Source of the DNA: Rhynchospora pubera
Taxonomy: Eukaryota; Streptophyta; Magnoliopsida; Poales; Cyperaceae
Assembly (NCBI GenBank): GCA_028095005.1
Contig: CM051461.1
Coordinates: forward strand, 29,447,432-29,511,431
Direction of reading: 5' to 3'
Length of the DNA stretch: 64,000 nucleotides
Part shown: positions 45,801 through 57,574 of the stretch, in pieces
Numbering within the stretch: position 1 is the first letter of the stretch
Layout: the number at the start of each line of letters is the position of its first letter
The notes under the pieces: model-generated
The model's input: only the letters and a program-made list of their open reading frames with translations
Told to the model about the DNA's origin: nothing
Databases searched by the model: none
Translations under genes and position numbers: made by a program

Positions 45801-48326
45801 GGTGACTCATTATTCTTTGTTCTCTCTGCATTGCAGGTTTCCTATGTGGGATCTCAAGGGTTGCTGTTGTGAGCTCACTGGTCCTATTGTGTGCATCCGT
45901 CCTTTCATCTTCTCTTTTGTTAAGTTTCATCTGGGTGAGTGTTCTTTTCCACATTTATCCAGGATTGTCGTATGCAATTGGGACATTTTAGGCCATCGCC
46001 TTTCAAAGTCAAATGCATGAGGATTTTTACCTCACGCAAAGATGATGGATTTAATTGTGGTTTCAAAGCTGTTTAGAAATATGAAATCGGCCGCAATCTC
46101 AATGCCTTCTGCTTTTGTCTCATAGATTAATTGTTAGTTTTACTTTTTGTTGTTTGTTTAACATGGTATGTCTTTATTTGTTTTTCCAATATGTTTTTAG
46201 GAGTAGTTGCTTTACTGGTGTGTGGTCCTCATGTGTATCCCTAACACATGTATCCCTGCCATGCATTACATTTACAGTGAATTAAGCAATTAATATACTT
46301 GGGTCTCTTTTCATCTCTCTCTTAACAGTAGATAGAGTAACTGTGTTTGTTTAACGTTGTAAATTTAAATTCCATTGCCTGTTGTTACGACTGATTGCTC
46401 TAAAAGATATAAATGTGTTACATCTTTGTTACCAGCTCGAGTTTGTTGTTTGCTGCACATTGTGTTGTATCGGTCAATTCTTCATTTGTACGTATTCTTA
46501 TTATTGTTCCGATTTAATTGGTTTGTCAGAATTTTCATTTTTTCTCATCTCTGTTGCCTCTTCCCAACCCCCCTCCCCCTTGGGTGGCTCTTCCAGGTTG
46601 CTTTTGCGCCGTATTTTTTCTTTGTTGCCTTACTTCGCACTTGGCTTTCCCTCCCGCCAGTTGATATATTATTCATCTCAATCTAGGAAGATTCTATAGT
46701 ATTCATTGCTAAATCCATACAACAACAATGGCAGGCTTGGATAGCGATTGACATTTCTTAATTGATCTGCACATTGTGTTCGATGCAGAACTGTTATCAT
46801 TTCTTAATAGAACACTAGCCAAGTAAATACAATAGTTGGGTACTTAATTTTATAATAGGCCAAGGTAATCATAAAAATAAAATTTACTTTCAAGAGGCAA
46901 GAATTGTTTTAAATCAAATACCATAATTTCACTTATCTTTTTCTTTTTGATTCAGCAATCTGTTTAAAAAAAATAGGATACTTTCATCATTGTTGGACAT
47001 GAGGACATCAAAAGGTTTAAATCTAATCTCATTCAATTTAACAATATCAATTGCATCAAAAGATTTTGTTTCCTAACTTTAATTTGTAATTTTCATCCAT
47101 TTTACTTTATCTTATTGAGGGATAATATATAATTAGTTTCTTTTCTCCTGTGATATTAAGTGCATGAATGACTAAAGAGAAGATATTTGATATTCTGTGT
47201 ATATTCTAAAATTCATAGATATAAGTTGACAAGTTTTGGGTGGTTAGCATTTCATTTTAATTAGAATAACGAATTGTTTTGGTACATGTTTTATTTGATG
47301 TACTTTTATATTAAAAACTTGAGAAAGTGTGTAATTTTTTTTATATTATTGGTTCAGTAGTCAAATATCTGGCTAAATTATTGTTTTAGCTAAATCATTT
47401 ATTCATAAATTTAAAAAACCTATATATCCTGAATGAGGAATGAACAGTGTTGGGCAGTGCTTTACTTTTTTTCGCTGGGGTGAATCATTGGGTGGGCTAA
47501 GCGTTGGCAGATTGCTGAACACCTGGTCCTAATTTATTGTGAGGTGGGTCCAATGCAGGTCAGTTTGCGTTTTCCATTGGTGTGCCTGGTCTTTGTTATT
47601 TCCATTTTGAGGTATTTGTTTTAATGTGGCAGATTTTTGTGTTTGTTTTCGAGTGTTTGTAAGTCTAATTTTATTGTTATTGCAATTCGTTACAAGAAGG
47701 ACTGCATGGAGGTGTGTGCATAAATATTTACCTTTGTATTTTTTCTTCCTGAACCTGTTCTATATCTAGCTGATGAACCGATTATATTTGATTTGTTTAT
47801 ATGGGTTCATAGAAATAGTATCATTTTCTTTAAAAATTATGATAAAATTACACCGATTAATTTTTTTAGTACGGAAAAAAATTAAAACAAGCTACTTAAT
47901 TTATTCTGACTTAATGTTGTCCAAATTGTATTGTGTTTGTTATTTCTTCATTTTTCCCCTTACGAATGGATAAGAGAAATTAAAAATTAAAAAATATATA
48001 TATATATGTAATGAACCTCATCTATTTTGAGAACATAATGGAAACCTCTTCATGTGTAGTAAATCACTTCAAGTGATCAATAGATCATTTGTGGCATCGC
48101 ATAAAAATTTATTTTATTATTTTTTTCAATCTTAACTCGTAGCATATTGATTAAGGTTGCCGCAACTAAAAGATCTAGTTAACACTATAATACTAAATTT
48201 AATAAAAATTATAAAAAAAATGGATCGCGCAACGCGCGCGAGATTCTCACTAGTATGGTCAATCCTCGGACGATTTCCGGTATGAAATACGCCTCTCCCC
48301 CTTTATCCCTCTTCATTTCTATCTAT

Positions 48327-48473
48327 GGCTCCGTTTGGATAGGTGTGGGAAGAATGGAAGAAGGGAAGAAGTATTGGAAAGTGTGTAATTTTGTGAAGAG
48401 TTTGGATTGTTTATAATAAATTTTCTTCCCTTCTTCTCTTCTTTCTTCTTCCCACACGTATCCAAACGGAGCC
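48327..48473. mobile_element. Harbinger/Tourist-like MITE, copy 2
   Basis: 147 bp with ends GGCTCCGTTTGGATAGGTGT and, reverse-complemented, GGCTCCGTTTGGATACGTGT. The flanks are TAT and TAA, an imperfect 3-bp duplication. Confidence 0.82.
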
Positions 48474-49316
48474 TAATATTCATCTCTCCATGATCCCCTT
48501 TCCTAACCATTTTTACAAGTTGTGGTTTATTTGTTGTCTTTTTTTTTTTTAACATACGTTGAGTTATTAGTTCTTCAATTGTTCAACCTTCCATTGGTTC
48601 CACTTCCACCTATGCACAACAGCACAAGCTTTTACCCACCTTATAGAAATTAGAATACATGTTAAGTAGTACGCAACTACATAAAGGTCACAAGCACACT
48701 TATATATTAACAATTTCATGCTTGTTGATTTCAAATTAAAATAATATCTAGAGCATTATGCATCTACGACCAAGTAAAGCATACTTTGAAAACTGTCTAC
48801 AAATGTTTAAATTTTTCTGGTTCGAACAATTTTAAAGTACATGCTAAAATATCATATAATGATTTTTAGAAAATTTATATGATGCATCCTCGACTGTTAA
48901 TTTTTTAAATGATTGATATGCAAAAAAAAAGTATTTTCCTTCGCACAGACGCACAGTCCCAACTCCCAAGGGTGAGATAAGAAAATTAGGGACGAGAATT
49001 TGAACAGTAAACACAGCATTTCGAGTCTGTAAGGTTGTTAGTGGGCTCACATTTACCGCCTGGCGAGTAAAAACTAGCATAGAACAAATATTAGGCTACT
49101 TTTTAACTAATTTGGGCCTAGCCGTGTGGGCTTGAAGGAAGTATCATGTAATGAGAAATGATAACTGTTAGTGCAATTTTGTCATCACTGGCTATCGCTT
49201 GAACAAAAATAGACAAGTTGAACAAATACAAAAAGTAAGTTTTACCATTCCTTGTTTAGATTTTTATATGCAAATTTAATTTATTTTTATTGAACTTATT
49301 TGCTTGTATTCATTTT
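48474..49316. other. Intergenic DNA
   Basis: No recognised gene. The 78-aa minus-strand frame at 48844-49080 has no known features. Confidence 0.5.
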
Positions 49317-49477
49317 GGGGCCGTTTGGATCGCTTAGGAATAAGAGGAATAGTCTATTCCTAGGCGGAAAATATTGGGAAGTGTGTAACTTTGTAAAGAG
49401 TTTGGATGATTAGAAATAAATTTCCGCCCGGAATAGACTATTTTTCTTTATTCGTTACCCATCCAAATGGTCCCTTT
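49314..49477. mobile_element. Harbinger/Tourist-like MITE, copy 3
   Basis: The element is 49317-49474. The ends are GGGGCCGTTTGGAT and, reverse-complemented, GGGACCATTTGGAT, flanked by TTT on both sides. The interior (tattgggaagtgtgtaactt) matches copies 1, 4 and 5. Confidence 0.8.
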
Positions 49478-49676
49478 AATCATTTTTATATTTACTTTGT
49501 CTATTTTATGTGTTTATTTTATTCAATTTTTTAACTATTAACTATTAAATTTTTCGTTTGTATGATTGCCAATGGGCCACGTTAGGCTAGAAAAACAATA
49601 ATTATGATGTCCTATTTTATCTTGTTGGGCCTGAGCTGGGGCAGTCGGATCTCAGCCATTGCCGAGGTTGCCTCAA

Positions 49677-49993
49677 GGAAAAAATAGAAATTGATTACCG
49701 CCATCTGCAGTTTTGTGATCTCTGTCATCGCTAAACATAATATGAACACTTCAAATAGACAAAGTGAACATATATAGTAATCAAAGTGAACACATATAAA
49801 CAGATAAGTTCAATAAAAATAAGTTGAATGTGCATATAAAACTCTGAACAAGAGATGACAATACTTATTTGTTTATAAGTGTTCACTTTGATAGTCTATT
49901 TGTTTATCTTATATGTTTTATGTGTTCATTTTGTATTTAGCGATGACAGAAATGACACAATTAGAGATGTCACTTATAATTTCTGAAAAAATA
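49677..49993. mobile_element. MULE-type MITE copy 2
   Basis: The element is about 49686-49984. One end is GAAATTGATTACCGCCATC and the other, reverse-complemented, AGAAATTATAAGTGACATC. The sequence gaaaaaata flanks both sides (from 49678 and from 49985), an 8-9 bp target duplication. The inner arms share ctgtcatcgctaaa in inverted order. It belongs with the copies at 19023 and 51442. Confidence 0.82.
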
Positions 49994-50867
49994 TTAAGAA
50001 AACCAAAATTCAGGAACAAGAACGAAAAAATAGTTGCATTCTTACGAAAGTTTGATATATTGACGATAGGAAATTAAAATTCTTTTTTAATTGATGTTAT
50101 TTCCCGGGAAGGAGGATTGGAGATGTGGAGTATAAATGTATAATAATTATGATGGAAAGAAGAATAAATTGAACAGATCGAACTCAAGAAAATATTGAAA
50201 AGATTGTAACTTTGAGAAGAGTGGGAGAAGCTATTTTTAGGAAGATGAAATTTTGTTTGAATGGTGAGTTAGGAATAAGCAAATTAATATTAATTTAAAT
50301 AAATTATTAAAAATTATTATTTTAATATTAGATAAAGTACTAATTAAAGAGCACACAAAATTTCATTTAGCTATTAGTATTTAGCTATTTTTGTTGAAAT
50401 TATGTATATATAATTGTTAGAAGAAACTATTCCTAGGAATAAGCTATTCGTAGAAAAAAACTATTCTTCTCCTTATTCCTAACTTGTTTGGATACTTAGG
50501 AAGAAATTATTTCTAAAAAGAAGTTATTCTTCCTTATTCCCATATACCATCCAAACAGCTGTTTTAGTTTTTAGATTCTTCATCTGGAGACTGGAGAGCA
50601 ATGACAATTTGGCATCAGAACTTTTGTTTTCCTCATTTTAGACGAAGGTTTCATAGTAAATAAGCTTATTTTTATTTTAAGTAGTAGTGAAATACACCAT
50701 GCACCAGGTTCCATTGTTCTTCCAAATAGAGAAACTAATAAAGGCATCAAGAACCAAACCTGGTACAAAACAACAATCAAGCTACAAACAACACATTACG
50801 AATTTATTAAACAGATTCAAGTTTCCATAATAACACTTATTTGTTGAAAACACAATTGAAGTAGGAT
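49994..50867. other. 3' flank of the flavonol-synthase-like gene, with a degenerate MITE
   Basis: Around 50250-50560 the ends GTTTGAATGGT and, reverse-complemented, GTTTGGATGGT with inner ggaataag repeats suggest an old Harbinger-like MITE. The 3' UTR of the dioxygenase gene should also begin here. The 66-aa minus frame at 50580-50780 is not convincing. Confidence 0.45.
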
Positions 50868-53130
50868 TTACTGAGGCAGCTTGTTGATTTTGCAGTATTG
50901 ATAATCCTTGAATTTTTTGCACTTGTATTTTGCTGGTTTTTCTCCAGTGATCAGCTGTGGCAATGGACCGATTTCCTTTTCTTCAGGCGGTTCAACAAAC
51001 AACGGCCATGATAGCCGAGCCTTCTCCTTGTTGACTGTTGTCCGGTGCAACACGCTCTTGTACACTCCATTGCTCATAATCTTTTTCATTAATTACCCAA
51101 AAGGCAAAAAGGTTACTGACTTGTAACTGTTCTAATTTCTATTTTTTCTGTAACATGAATGAAAATAAGATGATGTATATATCGCATAGTTGGTCCATTT
51201 TCCACAGGAATGACGAACAATGCATTTGTAATTCTTGTATTTTCCCATTTAACTCGGGTGAATTACCGTAGCTACTAGATATGTCTAGGGACCAAAATGG
51301 TTGGACAGTAAAAGGTGTGAACTCTATACTAAATTTACTTTAGGCTCCATTTGGATTGCTTAGGAATAAGAGGAATAGCTTATTTCTAGGTGGAAAGTAT
51401 TGGGAAGTATGTAACTTTGTGAAGAATTTGGATTGTTTATACAGAAATTATAAATGCCATCGGCAAATATACAATCCCAGCCATCGTTAAATACAAATTG
51501 AACATATACAGCAAATAAAGTGAATATATAGACGATCTAAGTGAACACTTACAAACAAATAAGTATTGTCATCACTTGTTCAGAAGTTTACATGCATATT
51601 CAACTTATTTTCATTGAACTTATTTGTTCGTAAGTGTTCACTTAGATCATTTATATTCACTTTGTTTACGGTATATGTTCACTTTATATTTAGCGATGAC
51701 ATGGATGACAAAATTGCAGATAGCAGTAATCAATTTCCTTGTTTATAATAAGTTTACGTCTAAGAAGAAACTATTCATCCTATTTCCATACAATCCAAAC
51801 GGGGCCTTAAGAAAGAAATATGATCGGGACATGAAATAAATGTGATACCATATCCATTGGACCTAATTTTTCTGTTGTTTGTTTCAGACAAAATAAATTA
51901 AGATTTAAGAACAGAAGTTTAAGATCAATTAATTTCTATCTTAATTAGAAATATTTTACTTCTTCTCTAGATATATAATTTTATGTATACCATACCTCAA
52001 TTTGGTCGCCAATATGAACAATGAGTGCATTAGGGACATATTTGACATCAATCCAATGCTCATCTTTAGAAACTTGCAGTCCCGGCACTTGGTCTGGTAA
52101 AATAATTGTGAGAGTGGACATGTCGGTGTGAGGTGTAATGCCAAGTGCAAGGTCCGGACGAGGGCACGGTGGGTAGTAATTAATTTTCATCATGTATTTC
52201 ATCTCATCTCCTCCAGCCGCCTCCTTCAAAGCACCCTTCTCTAGCCCAAGACTGATTGATAAGTTGCCAAACATTTCATCGACAAGAGGTAGCATGCACT
52301 TTGTGTATTCTTCGTTGACTTTCCTGAAGTAAGAAAATAATTATGTGGACAATATGGTGGTTTAATGTTTCAAAATTCAAATGGAGCGTGATTGCAATTT
52401 AAATGGACAGTTTAATGTTTAAACAATACAGACTGAGGAGGACACCGATCCAGATCTCATAAATAAATACAAGTTTGGAAGCAATTGTATTTGTATCTTT
52501 TATAAATAAATATAAAAAGAAAATCTTGCAGCCTCTCTGTAAATTCTTTGTTAATGAACTTCCGCTAATTAAAGTTTATTTTGATATATCCATATGATAT
52601 ATGTCAATATCCTAGATGTGCTGTTAATATTACAAATATGTTCAAAAACTTCAAACCATATACCTGTAAGAAGCTGGGTTTTGAGGCCACACTTTGTAGT
52701 TAATTCTAGACTGTGGCCACACAATGTGGAACAGGAAATCAACCCAGGATTTCTTCCCTTCCAAATCCTTGTCAAACTGTGTGCCATATCCTTCCAAGCT
52801 ACCAGAGCTTGGATTTGCGGCATACGCCTCCTTTTCCTCTATTGGTAACTGAAAGAAATCGTTCCCCACTAACTGCAGCTTTTTTGTCAGCTCTTCAGGT
52901 ACACCATGGTTAACCACCTGGAAGATGCCCCACTCACGGCTTGCATCGGCTATCGCACTTGTAACTGATTCACGGTCCGGGTTTGCCAAGTCAATGACCG
53001 GCAAGTCAGGGGTGGGTCCCGTGAAGGTTGTGCTTGATGGGCGGTTGGGCTTCGACATGATGAATTCTTCCGGTATATCATTTTGGGTTGCACTAAGTTC
53101 AGCCACTGCTTGTACTCTTAGCAACTCCAT
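50868..53130 (-). CDS. Flavonol-synthase-like 2-oxoglutarate/Fe(II) dioxygenase
   Basis: Exon 1 is 52664-53130, exon 2 is 51996-52323, exon 3 is 50868-51080; all introns are GT...AG. Together they encode 335 aa, the usual length. The N-terminal DIOX_N part has GPTPDLPVIDL and WGIFQVVNHGVP. The catalytic core has iron ligands H221, D223 and H277, and the 2-oxoglutarate pair R287 and S289. K202, F293 and E295 match substrate contacts of Arabidopsis FLS1, but residue 132 is Phe where FLS1 has His. The flavonol synthase signature SxxTxLVP reads STLTIILP. Flavonol synthase turns dihydroflavonols into flavonols in the cytosol with oxygen and 2-oxoglutarate. Overall similarity places this gene in or next to that group; the substitutions leave its substrate open, so no symbol is given. 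Intron 2 holds nested MITEs. Confidence 0.92.
51340..51809. mobile_element. Harbinger/Tourist-like MITE, copy 4, in intron 2 of the dioxygenase gene, split by a MULE MITE
   Basis: The element covers 51343-51806, with ends GGCTCCATTTGGATTG and, reverse-complemented, GGCCCCGTTTGGATTG, and TTA on both sides (51340-51342 and 51807-51809). Without the 297-bp insert at 51442-51738 and its duplicated 9 bases it would be about 158 bp, like its relatives. Confidence 0.9.
51433..51747. mobile_element. MULE-type MITE copy 3, nested in the Harbinger-like MITE
   Basis: The element is 51442-51738, with ends CAGAAATTATAAATGCCATC and, reverse-complemented, GGAAATTGATTACTGCTATC. The 9-bp duplication TTGTTTATA is perfect (51433-51441 and 51739-51747). 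This shows it came after the Harbinger-like MITE. Confidence 0.92.
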
Positions 53131-53322
53131 TTTGAGTTTTCAAGGGGTTAATCTGGGTGTATCTCTTTTGTGTTTTGCCTATTTGGCAGTGTTAGGGGCC
53201 AAGGGCTTCACGTTCAAGTTGATAACTTTATGCTAGACGAGACCGGGGGTGTCAGTTTAGTAGTACTTTCGTTGCTAGAACGTGCAACCGAATTAATTAC
53301 TGGGTAGTTTAACCAATTTGAC

Positions 53323-53327
<5 letters not shown>

Positions 53328-53393
<66 letters not shown>
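53328..53393. repeat. (TA)n microsatellite upstream of the dioxygenase gene
   Basis: About 66 bases of TA repeats, roughly 200 bp before the ATG at 53130, so within or next to the promoter. Length differences here could affect expression; that is inference. Confidence 0.93.
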
Positions 53394-53397
<4 letters not shown>

Positions 53398-53903
53398 ATA
53401 CGTATTTGACTTTTAATATTGGCGAGAGATCGATCGATCTATAAGGTTGTGATCTCATTAATTGGCAAGTTATGATACATCAATTAATAATTTACACTGG
53501 TATAATTGATTTAATAAATCTGTTTAATGATTAGCCCTTGCTGAGAACGATGGGAGAAACACATGAATGGCCTCTCCCCTTCAATTTCTTATATTAGCCC
53601 TTGGAGTGGCTATCACAATTGTAACTAATTCTCCAATTTTGTTAATTGAACCTTTGATTTAATTTGTTTGACTATTAATAAGTATGTCAGGAAATGTAGG
53701 GTGTGTTGGCTACAAATGTTGAAATGCCTACCAATTATATAGAATGATGATTAATGATTAACGTTCCAACTATATATTTGATTTTTATACGGTCAACTTT
53801 TGATCCCACATGTTATAAATAAAAAACAAATCTTACAGCTTAGCTCTCAGTAAATGCTTGTTAATGAAATTTCGCTAAGTAAACTTTAGTTTGATATATC
53901 TAT
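53394..53903. other. Upstream region of the dioxygenase gene
   Basis: AT-rich DNA with no recognised gene or element. Confidence 0.5.
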
Positions 53904-54055
53904 GGCCCCGTATGGGAACAGGAGGAATAGCTTCTTCCTAGACGCAAATTTATTATAAACAATTCAAACTCTTCACAAAGTTATACACTTTTCAATACTT
54001 TCCGCCTAGGAATATGCTATTCCTCTTATTCCTAAGCAATCCAAACGGAGCCTAT
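53901..54055. mobile_element. Harbinger/Tourist-like MITE, copy 5
   Basis: The element is 53904-54052. The right end, reverse-complemented, is GGCTCCGTTTGGATTGCTTA. The left end (GGCCCCGTATGGGAAC) has decayed. TAT flanks both sides. The interior is the reverse orientation of copies 3 and 4. Confidence 0.8.
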
Positions 54056-54087
54056 ATGATATATGCCATAATGCCAATATTCTAGAT

Positions 54088-54290
54088 AGAGCAAGGTTCC
54101 GGTGCCGCACTTTTTTGGTGTCACAAATGCCACACTTTATTTTTTTATTTTAAATTTCAAAATTTAAATATAATCGTCCAATCTAAATCGTTGATCTTGT
54201 TCATTTTAATGACGGATGTGTTGTCATAAAATTTTATAATTTTTGAAGTTTTTTTTTTTATGCTTGATCAAAAATATCAAATTAGTTGAT
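54088..54290. mobile_element. Half of a foldback MITE of family FB-A
   Basis: It starts AGAGCAAGGTTCCGGTGCCGC and continues with the FB-A arm (acggatgtgttgtcataaaa). The second arm is missing; unrelated sequence follows after about 54290. Confidence 0.65.
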
Positions 54291-54822
54291 ACGTTGGTAG
54301 CTAGAGTAAGATTATTTAAGTTTGACCTTAAATTAGTTGGCGAGAGAGCCTCGTACTTTACTGTTTTTTGCGATCTCGTTGGCCTGTTTTTTTGCATGAG
54401 ATCGATCTCCAAACTAGTTACTACTGGTGATTGGCTTTATAATTAATTGTGCTGTCTATGCTACACACTATTTACCAAAATGATAGCCTTATGATAAAAT
54501 CAAGTAAAAATACATAGATTCAAACATAATTTAGATCCAAATCGGATCAAAATCATGGTATGAAAACGTTCTATCACCTTAGTTTTATTCGAATTAAGTT
54601 AAACATAAAGTTGTTGTAAAATAACTATGCTCTAAATATATTTGTTTATAGAAATTATATTATCGTTGTTTATCTAGTATGTATATGATATATGGTGTCA
54701 TAAAGTAATTTTCTATGTATTGCGTAAATATAGGGGGGTAAATTATCGATATCGAAAATAAACTAGTGATTTGTATCGGTTATAGATATACCAGCTTTTA
54801 ATATAATCATAATTTTCATTTT
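54291..54822. other. Intergenic DNA
   Basis: No recognised gene or element. Confidence 0.5.
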
Positions 54823-56640
54823 AGACCGATAAGTGTTATTAACACTTTGGTTAAAATCATTTCCAAGCTTTTAGCGAATAGGCTATAGCCACAAATGGCA
54901 ACCCTAGTGAGTCTGTTGCAAGCAGCATTTACAAAAGGAGATCGATTACGGAATCATTCATGATGGCAAGAGAACTCATCTCTTTTTTTAAGAGAAGTAA
55001 AATCCCTACTATCATGTACAAGGAGAATTTTGTGAAAGTGTTCGACTCGGTCTCCTGAATTTTCTTGTTAATGTTCGAGTAGAGAGAGGCTTCCCATCAA
55101 AATGGTGTATTTGAATTCTCAACCTACTAAAATCTTCAGCTTCAACGCTTAAGATCAACGGACAATTAACAGAAAGGTTTTTAAATAGGAGATGATTGAG
55201 GCAGGGAGATCCTTTATCCCCACTTATCTTTATCATAGTGGCGGATGCGTTGCAAAGTTTTATAGTAAACGCAAACCTTTTACTCATAGGGCCAGTCATT
55301 ATACCGCCAAAAGCGTTACAATTCGCGGACAACACAATTATTCTAATGGAAGCATGTCCAAGGAATCTGAGTGTCATATCACAGATTTTGGTGTATTTTT
55401 CACAGATCTTAGGGCTTAGTATTAATAGTCAGAAATTTGTGTTCGTGCCTATCTCTTTACTGACCTCGAGAAACCATATGGTGCAAAATATTCTAGGGTG
55501 CCCGGTTGGAAAATTTCCTATAACCTACTTAGGACTTTCTTTATCGATCAAGAAGCCTAAAAGGGTGCATTTCTTACCCTTGATACAGGCGATGCATTCA
55601 AGGCTGTAGGGATGAAAATCCAAGTTCCTATCCCTAGGCGGCCCCCAGGTCATGATTAAATCGGTTCTTGCAGCACTATTGCTGCATTACATGCAAGTCT
55701 TTAAATTGCCAAATTGGCTGCTAGATCAGATTGATAGGATCTGTAGAGCATTCTTGTGAAAAGCTCCGCTACGTGTAAATAAGGGCAGTGTCTAGTTAAT
55801 TGGGAAACGTGTTGTCTCCCGAAACGCTGCGGAGGGTTAGGAATAATTCATCTCCAATCACAAAATGAGGCTTTACTAACTACGTGGTTATGGAAGTTAG
55901 TAGTAGAAAGAGACTCAGCTTGGCCGGCCTTGGTACATCGGCTTAATGGATCGTCAGAACCGGAAGACCTTTAGGCTTGTGACAAAACTTTTTACGGCTT
56001 AGGAGATGTCCTGCTCAATAGAAAACTATTTTCTTCTTCTATAGAAGATTTTGACAACGATGGTGGTATCCGATGGAAATGGACGAATGATGGATGCTTT
56101 ACTATGAAGAGTGCTTACTTCATCTTGAGAGATCTGGGTATGAGATCACCTTATCATACCCATCTTTGGAAGACGAAAGCGCCTCTGAAAGTGAAGATAT
56201 TCTTCTGGGTTGCGTTGTTAGATAGGCTACTCACCCGTGAAAATATGCATAAAAAAGGATGGATGGTTAGCAGTGAATGTGCTCTATGCCAAAATGCCAT
56301 GGAAACGGGTTTACACTTGTTTGCCCATTGCCCATTTGCTATCAATTTTTGAAATTGTTTCTTTGATCCAAGAATTAATGCAACGAGAGGTCACACTTTA
56401 GGGGAATTCTGGTTACATAACATGAATTCTTTGAAAACGATCAGTAATGGTAACTGTAATACGATTTGGATGGCAGGTATGTGGAACATTTGGAAGAAGC
56501 GATGTGCTGTGATATTTGAAGGAACAACACTAGATTTCCACTCAACGGTACGGAAGACAATTCAGGTTTCGAAGTCATGGAGCGCATATTGTTAATTATC
56601 CTTATCATTTTGTATTGCTAGTATTTGCTTGGTTTATATA
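54823..56640 (+). pseudogene. Decayed LINE (L1) ORF2: reverse transcriptase and zf-RVT
   Basis: Pieces of one L1 ORF2 appear in order. An INTLVKIISKLLANRL-like start lies near 54835. The RT core follows with RQGDPLSPLIFIIVADALQ at 55196-55260, and with FADN where the active site should read FADD (about 55326). A YLGLSLSIKKP block ends the 55196-55609 frame. A zinc-binding zf-RVT segment lies at 56104-56352 (SAYFIL... CALCQNAMETGLHLFAHC), then an IWKKRCAVIFEG-like end near 56500. Several frameshifts and stops separate them. The 5' part and ORF1 are absent, and there is no clear A-tail or target duplication, so the insertion is old. Confidence 0.88.
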
Positions 56641-57105
56641 AAGATGCCTTGTATATAGTTGTACATTAATTCTTGGGATAATTTTTTCTGTGCCACCCAA
56701 AATTTGTGAAATCTAGCAATTGCCACCCGAAAGTTAAACCTTCTGTTTTTGCCACCCAAAAATGTGGTCACCCTTATGATTTTGCCACTTTGAGTAAAAT
56801 TTTCTGTTATGTGTACCCAAAACTGTGTACCCAGTTTATTAATTAATCTTCCTTTACTTTGCCAATTTTAAGTTGGTTTACTTTGATTATAACCTCACAT
56901 CATCATGTTTACCCGCGATCTTCCCCTTTTTCCTAGGTACTGTACGGCAAGATGATTCTTTTGGTTCCTTAAAATTTCACTTTTAACTGACGTTTTCTGG
57001 TTGATTAATTTAAATAATTTTATTAGTTTGGTATAATCTCCCCCTAGGTGCCTACCCAGAATAATTAGGAAATTAGAAAGCCATAATATTAAGAAAACAA
57101 ACCTC
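56641..57105. other. Spacer, possibly including pararetroviral leader
   Basis: Near 56695-56790 the phrase gccacccaaa recurs three times with small changes. The bases next to the primer site (towards 56850) may be the leader of a second viral genome unit, since viral DNA is circular and this point marks its origin. No frame is recognised. Confidence 0.4.
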
Positions 57106-57117
57106 GCTCTGATACCA
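57106..57117 (-). other. Pararetroviral primer binding site (initiator Met-tRNA)
   Basis: The minus strand reads TGGTATCAGAGC. In this virus family the site marks the genome origin. It lies 175 bases past the TATA box, a spacing that fits badnaviruses. Confidence 0.85.
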
Positions 57118-57206
57118 GAATAGAATAGTAGCGATTGGATCGACTTTGAAACTTCTGATTACTAATGAATACTGGTTTCAAAGTTTTGAGAGGAGAATGA
57201 GGGAAT

Positions 57207-57212
57207 TTTATT
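57207..57212 (-). terminator. Pararetroviral poly(A) signal
   Basis: AATAAA on the minus strand, about 80 bases after the TATA box. In these viruses the signal lies just inside the transcript start, is skipped on the first pass and used on the second. Confidence 0.6.
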
Positions 57213-57291
57213 GATATCTGGCAAATGATACAAGAGAAGAGGAGATGATTACTAAGTTGGGTGATGCCCTCTTAGTGAAACATCCTACTGC

Positions 57292-57298
57292 TTATATA
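57292..57298 (-). promoter_or_regulatory. Pararetroviral TATA box
   Basis: The minus strand reads CTATATAAGC between the last viral frame and the primer site, where the pregenomic RNA promoter is expected. The start would be near 57265. Confidence 0.65.
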
Positions 57299-57574
57299 GA
57301 AGGAACGCTACCGGTTGGTGAGCTCGATAATTGAATGCGGGTGCGCATATGGGCCCCATCGTCCATTTCAATTATCCGTCTACCACAGTTGGTATGTCCT
57401 TAGCAAACTAGTGGGCATCTTTAGTACAATAATTGCCCAAAAGGAATAAAAGCAAACCACTCATTTCGTGCCAACCCATGTGGCAGTGAATAAAGAAAAG
57501 GAAAAGATGCGCACTACCGTAGTGGCACCGCAAGCAAACACAATAATGTGATTCCCTCATAATGGTGGGACTCA

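Larger units (their letters stand above)
42640..48253 (+). mobile_element. Helitron-2, non-autonomous, carrying an annexin gene fragment (5.6 kb)
   Basis: It starts TCTATCTTATATATTAAATC at 42640 after an A. It ends with a GC hairpin (gcgcaacgcgcgcg, 48228-48241) and CTAG at 48250-48253 followed by T. The A/T flanks, TC start, 3' hairpin and CTAG end are the Helitron hallmarks. No Rep or helicase domain is present. It carries two annexin exons in the same direction as the element. The 5' kilobase is C/T-rich with ccgcatccgcatccac repeats shared with Helitron-1. Confidence 0.85.
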
